From LMUY01 sp964244655 (GTDB lineage Bacteria; Pseudomonadota; Alphaproteobacteria; Acetobacterales; Acetobacteraceae), in assembly GCA_964244655.1 (NCBI GenBank), contig CAXTJU010000034.1:1-35750 (forward strand): DNA of 35,750 nt. Direction: 5' to 3'. The notes beneath the pieces were generated by a model. The model saw nothing but the letters and a program-made list of their open reading frames with translations, was not told the DNA's origin and did no database searches. Below are positions 24,396 to 31,580 of the stretch, one piece after another. Within the stretch, counting starts at the first letter, position 1, and each line of letters opens with the position of its first letter. A program made the translations under genes and the position numbers.

Positions 24396-25186
24396 TTAGC
24401 TTTTGATCCAATCCAAGCTGGCGGCGAGGCGGAGGCCGCCCAGAAAGGATGCGGTGCTTTTCTCGTAACCGGTCGCCACGGCGCGCCATCGCTTCAGCCT
24501 GCCCCATACGCTCGATGCGGTTGCGGTTCTGGTCGATGTAGTCTGGGCAGCGCACGGCTGCCTCGTTGGAGCGGGCTGGGATGGCAGGCCGGGCGCCCTG
24601 GCTCCGAACGTGGCTGCGCAAAGCGTCTGACGTGTAGCCGCGGTTGGCCACAACCCAGGCCGGCGTGGCGGGCAACTTGGCCACCAGCCCCGGCGCGCTC
24701 GGCAACTCGTGCGCCTGGCCCGGAACCAAGTGGAATGCCACAGCCCGGCCGCGGCTACAGCCTTTGCGCCAAAGCCGCCGCAAGAACCTCCAAGCGCCTC
24801 ACGCAAGTCGCGTTGCGCTCCAGACCGCCTTTTTCAACCGCCCCGGCTGCCTTTGCGTGCGCCCTTCCCTTGCTCCCGTCCAGGAAAGCCATGCCCAGTT
24901 CGACGCTGCCCGCCTGCTCCTGGGCCAAGCTCAGCAGGCGTTGCCACGCGTCCTGCTTGCCCCAGCGAATGAACGTCTGCGCCGCACGCCACCATGGGCC
25001 AAGCTCGGCAGGCACCGCCCGCCACGTCGCCCCGTTGCGATGCCGCCAGACAATCGCCTCCATCGTCTGCCGCAAATCCTCATGCGGCGTCTTGCCCCGC
25101 AGACAGGCAGCCAACGCTTGTTGCGGATGAACCAGCGGTGGCAAAAGCGGCTCTGGCAGAAACGGCTGACGGCTCTTCGCCCTCAA
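24396..25186 (-). pseudogene. IS5-family transposase, broken by several frameshifts
   Basis: Read from the right, the first frame gives HEDLRQTMEAIVWRHRNGAT, then WRAVPAELGPWWRAAQTFIR and VELGMAFLDGS. The next frame gives REALGGSCGGFGAKA, and the next GRAVAFHLVPGQAHELPSAP, VVANRGYTSDALRSHV and CPDYIDQNRNRIER. The last gives GRLKRWRAVATGYEKSTASF and ends in LDWIKS at 24396. That is the full motif order of an IS5-family transposase of about 260 residues, with at least three frameshifts, so no active enzyme can be made. It is related to the 7.3-8.1 kb copy but clearly distinct in sequence. Its right boundary coincides with the break in the IS630-type gene. Confidence 0.8.
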
Positions 25187-25745
25187 CTATCTTGCAACCA
25201 AAGCGTCAGGCGTTGGCTGGGATGGGCGGCATGGACTTGGTCCAGTTCGCGCAGCCCGCTTCTGCCCAAGCCTCCCGCGCTGCCGGATCCGCCTTGGGAT
25301 GCGAGGGTCGGGCTTTCTGCCGCAACAGGCCCAAAACGCGCACCGGCTTGGACATGTGCCCCTCGTGGGAGCGCACGCCCCAGCGCGCCTCCACCTCGCG
25401 GCACAGGTTTGCCAAGCTCCAGGCGGACAAGCCAGAGGCCTCCACGTCCGGCCCGTCCAGCGCCAGTTGGCGCAGTGCCGCGCGCTGCGTCTCGTCCAGC
25501 CACGGCTCGGAGCCGGGCCGCGGGCGGTCGTGCAAGCCTGCCAGCCCCTCGGCGTTGTAGCGCACCAGGGCATCGCGCAGCGCTTGGCGCTCCATGCCGG
25601 CCAGCCTTGTCGCCTCCGCCCGCGTCAGCCCATCCAGTGCGCCTGCAATCGCCTGCATCCGGGCCGCCACGGTCCGGCGCGCGCCGGGCCAGCCGACCAA
25701 TCTTCGCCACAGGCATCTGACCGCAAACCACCAACCGTTTGCCAT
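25187..25745 (-). pseudogene. IS630-family transposase, truncated before its catalytic domain
   Basis: The helix-turn-helix half of an IS630-type transposase is well preserved: RMQAIAGALDGLTRAEATRL, RQALRDALVRYNAEGLAGLH and DRPRPG. The second DNA-binding segment and the HPKADPAAREAW linker that normally leads into the DDE domain follow. A frameshift after the linker moves the match to ELDQVHAAHPSQRLTLWLQD, and the similarity stops there, exactly where relatives have WFQDEAR, the first catalytic Asp. The IS5-type remnant begins at this point, suggesting insertion into, or deletion against, the IS630 gene. The catalytic domain is absent. Confidence 0.78.
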
Positions 25746-25931
25746 CCAGGCTGCCCACCCAAACCAGGTCAGGCCGTATTAGAACCAGAAAGCCTCAAGC
25801 CGCCCCAAAGCACATCCAAGTCAACTCCAAAGCGGATCGGTGAAAGAGGCATGTTGACGTGAGCTATGTGTCAGTGCCAAGCCCGAAGCTAGAAGTGAAT
25901 ACGTCTAATCTCGTAATAAGCATATAATTTC

Positions 25932-27152
25932 TTACCCCTCCGCTGCTACAATTCGTCCCGTGTTGATCGCCTCCAAAAAGCCCCGCCAGTCCCGCTCCGT
26001 TTGGTCCGCATACGCCATAGCAAATTCCCCCACCGCCTCGTCGAACACCGCTCCCTGCCCCAAATACCCAGCTATTGCCGCCGCATTCCCAGCGCGGGCG
26101 TGGGCGCGGGCCAGGGTCACGCCGCACAGCACGGCGTAGAACGGCAGCGCTTCTTGGATCATCGTGCCGACCTGCGCCAGGCGGGAGTCCTTCAGCCGGC
26201 GCACGTAGAAGTCTCGCCCGCCCAACGGCTTGCTCGTCCAACCGAGAAACACGTCTGCCGCCGCCTGCATCATGCGCTGGCCGACCACCACACGCTCGCC
26301 CTGGTTTTTGTAGTCCGACGCCCCGGCATGGGACGCCAGCACCGAGTTCTGCGCCTGTTTAATTTGCAGCAGCAGCGGCGCGCCGCTCTCGGACACCAGT
26401 AGCCCGATGGCGCAGAACGTGCCGACGCTGCCCACGCCCACTACCTTGAAGGCCACGTCGGCCAGCTTGTAGCGCGCCAGCAGCACCCGGCGGTCCTCCT
26501 GCAAACTGGCGGCGTAGGACTCGAAGGCGCGCCGGGCCGGCAGCTGATGCGCCTCCAGGTGATGCACGAAGGGTGGCTTGTCGCGGATGCGCCAGCCAGT
26601 GCGGGTCTGCTCCACCAGGCCGAAGTGGGCGCTGCCGCTGGCCATTAACTTCTCCAGGCGGCGCTCGATACGGCTGCGGACGCGGGCCCCGCCAATGCCG
26701 TCGATGGCGGCGGACAGGTCGACCCGCGTGCTCCAGGCGTCCACCGGTGGCAGGGTGGCGAGGTTGCCAATGTGACGTCGGTAAGCGCCGACCGCGGCCC
26801 GCGCCAGCTTGCGGCAAGCGTGCTCCGAGAACGACGCGACCCGGCCCGCCACCGCCAGGCTGGTGGCCAGGCGCTTGAGGTCCCACTCGAACGGCGCGGG
26901 CAGGGTCTCGTCGAAATCGTTAACGTCGAACACCGGCAGGCCTTCGGGCGAGGCGAAGGCGCCGAAGTTGGCCAGGTGGCAGTCGCCGCAGGACTGCACG
27001 CGCAGGCCGCTGGCGGGGGTGGCGGCAAGGTCTGCCGCCATGACGGCCGCAGCTCCCCGCAGAAAGGCGAACGGGTCGGCGCGCATCCGGGCGTAGCGCA
27101 CGGGCAGCAGGGATTGGATGCGGCTGGCGCCCTGGTCGATCAGGACTTGCAC
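25932..27152 (-). CDS. DUF2252 family protein (kinase-fold-like, unknown function)
   Basis: A DUF2252 protein of at least 406 residues; the family resembles phosphotransferase-like folds but has no proven activity. Diagnostic stretches are LLPVRYARMRADPFAFLRGA, QSCGDCHLANFGAFASPEG and VFDVNDFDETLPAPFEWDLK followed by RLATSLAVAG. Later come LLLQIKQAQNSVLASHAG, GERVVVGQRMMQAAADVFLG and RDFYVRRLKDSR. HLANFG and NDFDE occupy the positions of a catalytic-loop-like pair. The coordinates use GTG at 27152, the first standard start codon. However, the same frame upstream encodes SGHAEWSPPADRADP, which belongs to the family's N-terminus, and stays open to a CTG at 27272 that overlaps the VOC stop. It is the last gene of the GMC operon. 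Confidence 0.86.
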   Translation of the reverse strand: MQVLIDQGASRIQSLLPVRYARMRADPFAFLRGAAAVMAADLAATPASGLRVQSCGDCHLANFGAFASPEGLPVFDVNDFDETLPAPFEWDLKRLATSLAVAGRVASFSEHACRKLARAAVGAYRRHIGNLATLPPVDAWSTRVDLSAAIDGIGGARVRSRIERRLEKLMASGSAHFGLVEQTRTGWRIRDKPPFVHHLEAHQLPARRAFESYAASLQEDRRVLLARYKLADVAFKVVGVGSVGTFCAIGLLVSESGAPLLLQIKQAQNSVLASHAGASDYKNQGERVVVGQRMMQAAADVFLGWTSKPLGGRDFYVRRLKDSRLAQVGTMIQEALPFYAVLCGVTLARAHARAGNAAAIAGYLGQGAVFDEAVGEFAMAYADQTERDWRGFLEAINTGRIVAAEG

Positions 27153-27268
27153 TGGGTCGGCGCGATCTGCGGGCGGCGACCATTCGGCGTGGCCGCTGCG
27201 GGGCAGGGACTGGCGCCGCTGCGCGCCCGATTTGAACGTGCGGGCCAGCCCGCGGTGGGAGGGGGCCG

Positions 27269-28102
27269 TCAGCGCAGCGACCCCGCGATCAGCAGCAGGG
27301 CGTGCCCGTCCGGGTCGTGGGTCAGCAGCGCGCGGCTGCCATCCGCGAGCGCCACCGCCTCGCCGGGCAGGCCGTCCACATCCAGCACCAGCCGGGTCGC
27401 CGCGATGTCGCGGGGGCGGAGCTGCGGCGTCGGGCGGACCGGAGGCAATTGGTAGGCCAGCAGCTCGATGTGCGGGGTGCCCTGCTGGGGTGCGAGCGCC
27501 ACCACCTCCACCCGCGCGCCGTCCAGGCCGTCCAGCCGGTCCTGCTCCGCCCCGTGATTGAGCTGCCGGGTGGCGACGCGCAAGCCGAGCGTGTCCCGGT
27601 AGAAGGCGATGCTGCGCTCGGCATCCGCCACCACGATGGCGGAATGGTCGATCCCGTCATCGTGGCCGTCAGGGAAGCGCAGCAGCTCCAGAGGGTGGCC
27701 CTCGCCATCGCGGAACTTGTAGGCGGCGGCCCCGCCGGAGCGTTGCGGCAACTGCTGCGGGCCGCCCCGGCTGAGCGCGGGCAGGGCGAAGGGCTGCAGC
27801 CGGGCGTAGGCGGCGGCCATGTCCGCGACGGGGACCGCGATGTGCTGGAACGCCTGGTCGTAGCTGCGGGAGTCCGTGGGAAAGGGTTCGCCGGGCGGCT
27901 CGAAGCATTGCAGGAGCAGGGTTTGGCCGCCCCGGTGCAGCCCGGCCTGGGTAATGCGCTCCGCACCGAGCAGCTTGGCGAGCGCGGGGTCCGCCTCGCC
28001 GCGGCTGATGGCGGCGAACCCCAGGGCGGCCTCGTAGAATGCTTCCGCCCGGCCGAGGTCCGCCACGGTCAGCTCGACGCGCAGCAACCGCCGGGCCTGC
28101 AT
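27269..28102 (-). CDS. Two-domain VOC (glyoxalase-fold) protein
   Basis: A 277-residue protein with two vicinal-oxygen-chelate modules. The first runs from LLRVELTVADLGRAEAFYEA to LELLRFPDGHDDG (about residues 5-145), the second from IDHSAIVVADAERSIAFYRD to the C-terminus, with HIELLAYQLPP as a ligand strand. Such tandem VOC proteins can be glyoxalases, extradiol dioxygenases or isomerases; the metal ligands cannot be assigned firmly and the substrate is unknown. The start ATG at 28102 overlaps the SMP-30 stop (TGATG); a GTG one codon upstream would give a GTGA overlap. Its own stop overlaps the probable start of the DUF2252 gene, so it is translationally coupled on both sides. Confidence 0.83.
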   Translation of the reverse strand: MQARRLLRVELTVADLGRAEAFYEAALGFAAISRGEADPALAKLLGAERITQAGLHRGGQTLLLQCFEPPGEPFPTDSRSYDQAFQHIAVPVADMAAAYARLQPFALPALSRGGPQQLPQRSGGAAAYKFRDGEGHPLELLRFPDGHDDGIDHSAIVVADAERSIAFYRDTLGLRVATRQLNHGAEQDRLDGLDGARVEVVALAPQQGTPHIELLAYQLPPVRPTPQLRPRDIAATRLVLDVDGLPGEAVALADGSRALLTHDPDGHALLLIAGSLR

Positions 28103-29001
28103 CACGGCCGTTGCGCGCCGCGCACATTGGTGTAGACCGCCATGAGGCTGTGGGACGCACAGATGAACAGGCGGCAGCGGTCGCGGCCGCCGAAGCAGAG
28201 GTTGGACACGGTGGTCTTCGTCAGGATTTTGCCCAGCACCGTGCCGTCCGGATCAATGCAGTGCACCCCATCCGCGGCGCTGCTCCAGACGCGGCCGTCG
28301 CTGTCGCAGCGCATACCGTCGGCGAAGCCCGGCTCGATCGTGTGGAAAACGCGCCCGCGCTCCAGCCGGCTTCCCGCCACGTCGAACACGCGGATATGCT
28401 GTACCGGGTCCGGCGCGAACTGCCGGCCGCTCTCGGCGACGTAGAGCAGGCGCTCATCCGGCGAGAAGCATAGCCCGTTCGGACCGGTGAAATCGTCAGC
28501 CACCACGGCTAGCGTGCCATCCGGATCGAGCCGGTACAACGTGGGGGGCAGTTCTGGCTCGTGCTTGCCGCCTTCGTAGTCCGTGTTGCCGCCGTAATGC
28601 GGATCGCTGAACCAGATGCTGCCGTCACTGGCCGCCACCACGTCGTTCGGCCCGTTCAGCCGCCTACCCTCGAACCGGTCGGCCAGAATGGTGACGGTGC
28701 CGTCCAGTTCGGTGCGGGTGATGCTGCGGCCGTGATGGGAGCAGCCAACCAGGCGGCCCTGCCTGTCCCTGGCGTGGCCGTTGGCGAAATTGGAAGGCTC
28801 TCGGAAGAGAGACACGCCGCCACTCTCCGTCCAGCGCAGGATGCGGTTGTTTGGCAGGTCGCTGACCAGCAATTGATTGGCGTCGGCGAACCACACCGGG
28901 CCTTCGAGCCAGGCGTAGCCTTCCCCTAAGGTTAACAGCGCCGCGTTGGGCAGCGCCAGTGCCGTGAACCGCGGGTCGAGTTCGATGAGCCAGTCCGGCA
29001 C
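28102..29001 (-). CDS. SMP-30/gluconolactonase family lactonase
   Basis: A six-bladed beta-propeller of 299 residues expected to hydrolyse a sugar or other lactone using one divalent metal. The four metal positions are visible: Glu33 in WLEGPVWFADANQ, Asn119 in RRLNGPNDVVAASDG, Asn175 in DDFTGPNGLCFSPDE and Asp228 in PGFADGMRCDSDG. There is no signal peptide, so it is probably cytoplasmic. The GTG at 29001 overlaps the last base of the cupin stop (TAGTG) and gives a full propeller; a longer upstream frame is a shadow of the cupin gene. In this operon it would act after the GMC oxidoreductase, if that enzyme produces a lactone (inference). Confidence 0.9.
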   Translation of the reverse strand: MPDWLIELDPRFTALALPNAALLTLGEGYAWLEGPVWFADANQLLVSDLPNNRILRWTESGGVSLFREPSNFANGHARDRQGRLVGCSHHGRSITRTELDGTVTILADRFEGRRLNGPNDVVAASDGSIWFSDPHYGGNTDYEGGKHEPELPPTLYRLDPDGTLAVVADDFTGPNGLCFSPDERLLYVAESGRQFAPDPVQHIRVFDVAGSRLERGRVFHTIEPGFADGMRCDSDGRVWSSAADGVHCIDPDGTVLGKILTKTTVSNLCFGGRDRCRLFICASHSLMAVYTNVRGAQRP

Positions 29002-29450
29002 TATCTGAAATGGCCTGGGCGGCGCACTGGCGGCACGTGCAACTGCACCGTCATCAGTACCGCGGGCTGTCCGCCGACCGTGCCGGACCTGTGGCCTTTG
29101 CGACTCTGCGCGTCTTGGATGCAACCTTGATCCTCGCCGAGCGAGATGTCCCCTGGTCCCATCTCGACGCGGGTGCCGTCCATGGCTTCTACCCACCAAC
29201 GGCCGGAGATCGGGATGATCCATTGTGGCGCCGGGTTCTCGTGCCAGGTGCCGACCCAGCCGACCGGCTGCACGGTGAACACGGTAGTGGCTTCGCTGCG
29301 CAGCTGCTTGTCATTCCATTGCGGGTCCGCGCCGCCAACCCCTTTCAGCTCCCACTCGGTCAACTGGCAGCGCCGCTGGTGGCTGATCCCATCTTCATCT
29401 GTCCAGAGATGCCAGTAGCCGATGCTGGGCTTCTCGCCGGGATCGCTCAT
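29001..29450 (-). CDS. Cupin-fold protein
   Basis: A 149-residue protein with a single cupin-like barrel. GTWHENPAPQWIIPISGRWW (around residues 68-86) provides a His/Glu/Gln-type first motif. EMGPGDISLGEDQG (96-109) is the turn between motifs, and His120 in RKGHRSG is a possible ligand of the second motif. No fused enzymatic domain is present. Cupins of this size are often isomerases, dioxygenases or simple sugar/small-molecule binders, so function is open. The ATG at 29450 overlaps the DoxX stop as ATGA, and its stop overlaps the SMP-30 start, placing it in the middle of the coupled operon. Confidence 0.78.
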   Translation of the reverse strand: MSDPGEKPSIGYWHLWTDEDGISHQRRCQLTEWELKGVGGADPQWNDKQLRSEATTVFTVQPVGWVGTWHENPAPQWIIPISGRWWVEAMDGTRVEMGPGDISLGEDQGCIQDAQSRKGHRSGTVGGQPAVLMTVQLHVPPVRRPGHFR

Positions 29451-29908
29451 GACCGCAGTCTCTTGTAGGGTTGCGAGGACGCCAGCGGGTGCGCGATGAA
29501 GTCGCGCACGGTGAAACCCTTGCCGCCAAACGCCAGCAACAGGAAGCCACCCGCGAGCGAGAAATTCTTCATGCAGTCCCAGAACAGGTCACGCCCCTTG
29601 CTGTCGCCTTTGTGCCAGAAATCGCCGGGGCGCCAGAACTGCTTGAACAGCACGCCGGTGGCGCCGCAATAGCCAGCCATGACGAAGGCAGCCATGCGGT
29701 CTGCCACCCCGGTCAGGATGCCGAGCGGCATGACCACTTCCACGAACAGCCCGGTCAGGATCATGCCCTTGGCTGGCATCGGCTCGGGCAGCAACGTCTC
29801 CGCCTGCTGCACCGCGCCCTCGAAATTGACGATCTTGTCGAGCGCCGAGAACGGGAAGAACAGGCTGACCAGCAAATAGCGGATCGCCAGTGTGGCCAGG
29901 ACGTTCAT
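29447..29908 (-). CDS. DoxX family membrane protein
   Basis: A 153-residue integral membrane protein with about four hydrophobic segments, typical of DoxX proteins. MNVLATLAIRYLLVSLFFPF and FSALDKIVNFEGAVQQAETL form the first helix and loop. MILTGLFVEVVMPLGILTGV and AAFVMAGYCGATGVLFKQFW follow, and NFSLAGGFLLLAFGGKGF ends the helical part. Relatives include DoxD/DoxA-linked quinone-reducing subunits and many unassigned proteins. Placed between a GMC flavoprotein and a cupin, it could anchor the oxidoreductase or pass electrons to quinone, but this is inference. It overlaps both neighbours by ATGA. Confidence 0.85.
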   Translation of the reverse strand: MNVLATLAIRYLLVSLFFPFSALDKIVNFEGAVQQAETLLPEPMPAKGMILTGLFVEVVMPLGILTGVADRMAAFVMAGYCGATGVLFKQFWRPGDFWHKGDSKGRDLFWDCMKNFSLAGGFLLLAFGGKGFTVRDFIAHPLASSQPYKRLRS

Positions 29909-31479
29909 GCCGCGAGTCTCTGCGTCAGGTGGTCGGCCACCCGCAGCGCATTGGCGATGATGGTCAGCGTCGGGTTCACCGAGCCGATAGAGGGGAAGAA
30001 GCTGGCATCCGTCACGTAGAGGTTGTCCAACTCGTGCGCCTTGCAGTGCAGGTCCAGTACGGAGGAGGCCGGATCAGGGCCAAAACGCAGCGTGCCCGCT
30101 TGGTGCGCCGTGCCGCTGATCGGGATATCTTTGCCGAGATACAGGCTGCGCTCGACTAGGATCGGGTGTGACCCGGCGTTGCTCATGTGCCGCTCCAGCT
30201 TCTTCTTCAGCCGGCGATGCGCCTCCATGTTGGTCTCAGTCACGTCCAGCCGTACTTGGCCGTTCTTATAATAAATGCGGTTCTCGGGCAGCGGCAGGTC
30301 CTCGGAGGACAGCCAGAAATCCATCGAGTGCCGAGCCATCTGGTCAAACGGCATCTGCGGCAGCCATTCCAGCCAGGAGGGTAGCGCTTCGCCCTTGATC
30401 TGGTCGGCGTGGGAAGTGGCGCACATTTGGATCAGGCCGAGCGGATAGTCCCAGTCGTCGGACCCGAAGTAATAGTCGCTGATTGCCAGCGTCTTCTGGA
30501 ACACCGTTGTGTTGGGCTGGCGCATCAGCGCCATCAGCACCGACTGGTTGTGCCGCATGTAGTTGCGCCCGACCTGGCCCGAGCCGTTGGCCAGACCATC
30601 CGGGTGCTTGTCGTTGACCGAACGCAACAGCAGCAGCGCGGAGGACAGCGCGCCGCACGCCGCCACCACGATGTCTGCAGTGTAGCGCGCCTCAGAGGCG
30701 CCGGCTTGGCCCGTGTGGGTGACGTGGACGCCGGTGACGGTGCGGCCGGCCGCATCGGTTTCCAGGCGGGAGACGTAGGCGTTGGTCATCAACGTGAGGT
30801 TGGAGTAGGCGGCGAGCGCTGGGTCCACGCACATCACCTGGGCGTCCGCCTTGCCGTTGAGCAGGCAGGGGAAGCCGTCGAAGGCGTCACAGCGGATGCA
30901 GATGCTGGTGGGGGTGGGCTTGCCATCCTTCTCGTCGAGCTTGATGCCGAGCGGCAGGTGGAATGGGTGCAGCCCCTCGGCGGTGAAGCTCTCGCTGAGC
31001 TGCTGGATGCGCGGCTCGTGGGAGACGGCCGGGTATGGATAGGGGCTGTCGGTCGGCGGCTCCAGTGGGTCTTCGCCCCGTTCGCCGTGGACATGGAACA
31101 GCGCCTCGGCCTGATCGTAGTACGGCTTGTAGTCGGCGTATTTCAGCGGCCATTCCGGCGAGATGCCGTCCTTATGCTGGATGGCGTCGAAGTCCCGCTC
31201 GCGCAGGCGGAACAGGGCGGAACCGTACACCTTGGAGTTGCCGCCGACGAAGTAGTGCAGGCCAGGGTGGAACTCGGTGCCGTCCTTACCAAACCAGGTT
31301 TCCTTGGCCTGGTACTTGCCATCCACGAACACGGTCTGCGAGTCCCAGTTCGGCCGCTCGCGCGGCAGGTAGTCGCCACGTTCGAGCAACAGAACCTTCC
31401 TGCCCGAGGCAGCCACGCGCTGCGCCAGGGAGGAACCGCCAGGCCCGGTGCCGATGACGATGAGGTCGTAATGGTCCAT
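29905..31479 (-). CDS. GMC-family FAD oxidoreductase
   Basis: A 524-residue glucose-methanol-choline family flavoprotein oxidising an alcohol or sugar. The FAD Rossmann motif is DLIVIGTGPGGSSLAQRVA (residues 5-23). The catalytic His is near residue 458 in SGTAHQAGTLRFG and the partner Asn near 503 in SIGSVNPTLTIIANAL. Between them is a cysteine-bearing block, ICIRCDAFDGFPCLLNGKAD then VMC (about 193-217), found in a subset of sugar-dehydrogenase-like GMC proteins. No signal peptide is present. GGGAG lies 6 nt before the ATG at 31479; the long upstream frame is only antisense-like extension. It heads the operon and is 101 nt downstream of the helicase gene. Confidence 0.9.
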   Translation of the reverse strand: MDHYDLIVIGTGPGGSSLAQRVAASGRKVLLLERGDYLPRERPNWDSQTVFVDGKYQAKETWFGKDGTEFHPGLHYFVGGNSKVYGSALFRLRERDFDAIQHKDGISPEWPLKYADYKPYYDQAEALFHVHGERGEDPLEPPTDSPYPYPAVSHEPRIQQLSESFTAEGLHPFHLPLGIKLDEKDGKPTPTSICIRCDAFDGFPCLLNGKADAQVMCVDPALAAYSNLTLMTNAYVSRLETDAAGRTVTGVHVTHTGQAGASEARYTADIVVAACGALSSALLLLRSVNDKHPDGLANGSGQVGRNYMRHNQSVLMALMRQPNTTVFQKTLAISDYYFGSDDWDYPLGLIQMCATSHADQIKGEALPSWLEWLPQMPFDQMARHSMDFWLSSEDLPLPENRIYYKNGQVRLDVTETNMEAHRRLKKKLERHMSNAGSHPILVERSLYLGKDIPISGTAHQAGTLRFGPDPASSVLDLHCKAHELDNLYVTDASFFPSIGSVNPTLTIIANALRVADHLTQRLAA

Positions 31480-31513
31480 GGGCGGCTCCCTGCGTGCAGC
31501 ACCCTCACCTCGG

Positions 31514-31536
31514 CCCTTTCCCGCATGGGAAAAGGG
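31514..31536. repeat. GC-rich interspersed hairpin (REP-like)
   Basis: CCCTTTCCC and GGGAAAAGGG form a 9-bp stem (one bulged A) around a GCAT loop, preceded by CACCCTCACCTCGG. The arrangement is a degenerate form of the dispersed proteobacterial repeat CCCTCACCCC followed by CCCTCTCCCGC and its complement. It lies between helicase and GMC genes. On the minus strand no T-run follows the stem, so it is a poor rho-independent terminator. Confidence 0.5.
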
Positions 31537-31580
31537 AAAAGGAAAGGCTTGGGGCAAGACGCGGCTGGGGGGTGCGGGTT

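Noticed and set aside
24374..25186. Terminal inverted repeats for the IS5 remnant beside ssb
   Set aside because: Only short GGCTGAC-like matches at unequal distances from the transposase ends; not convincing.
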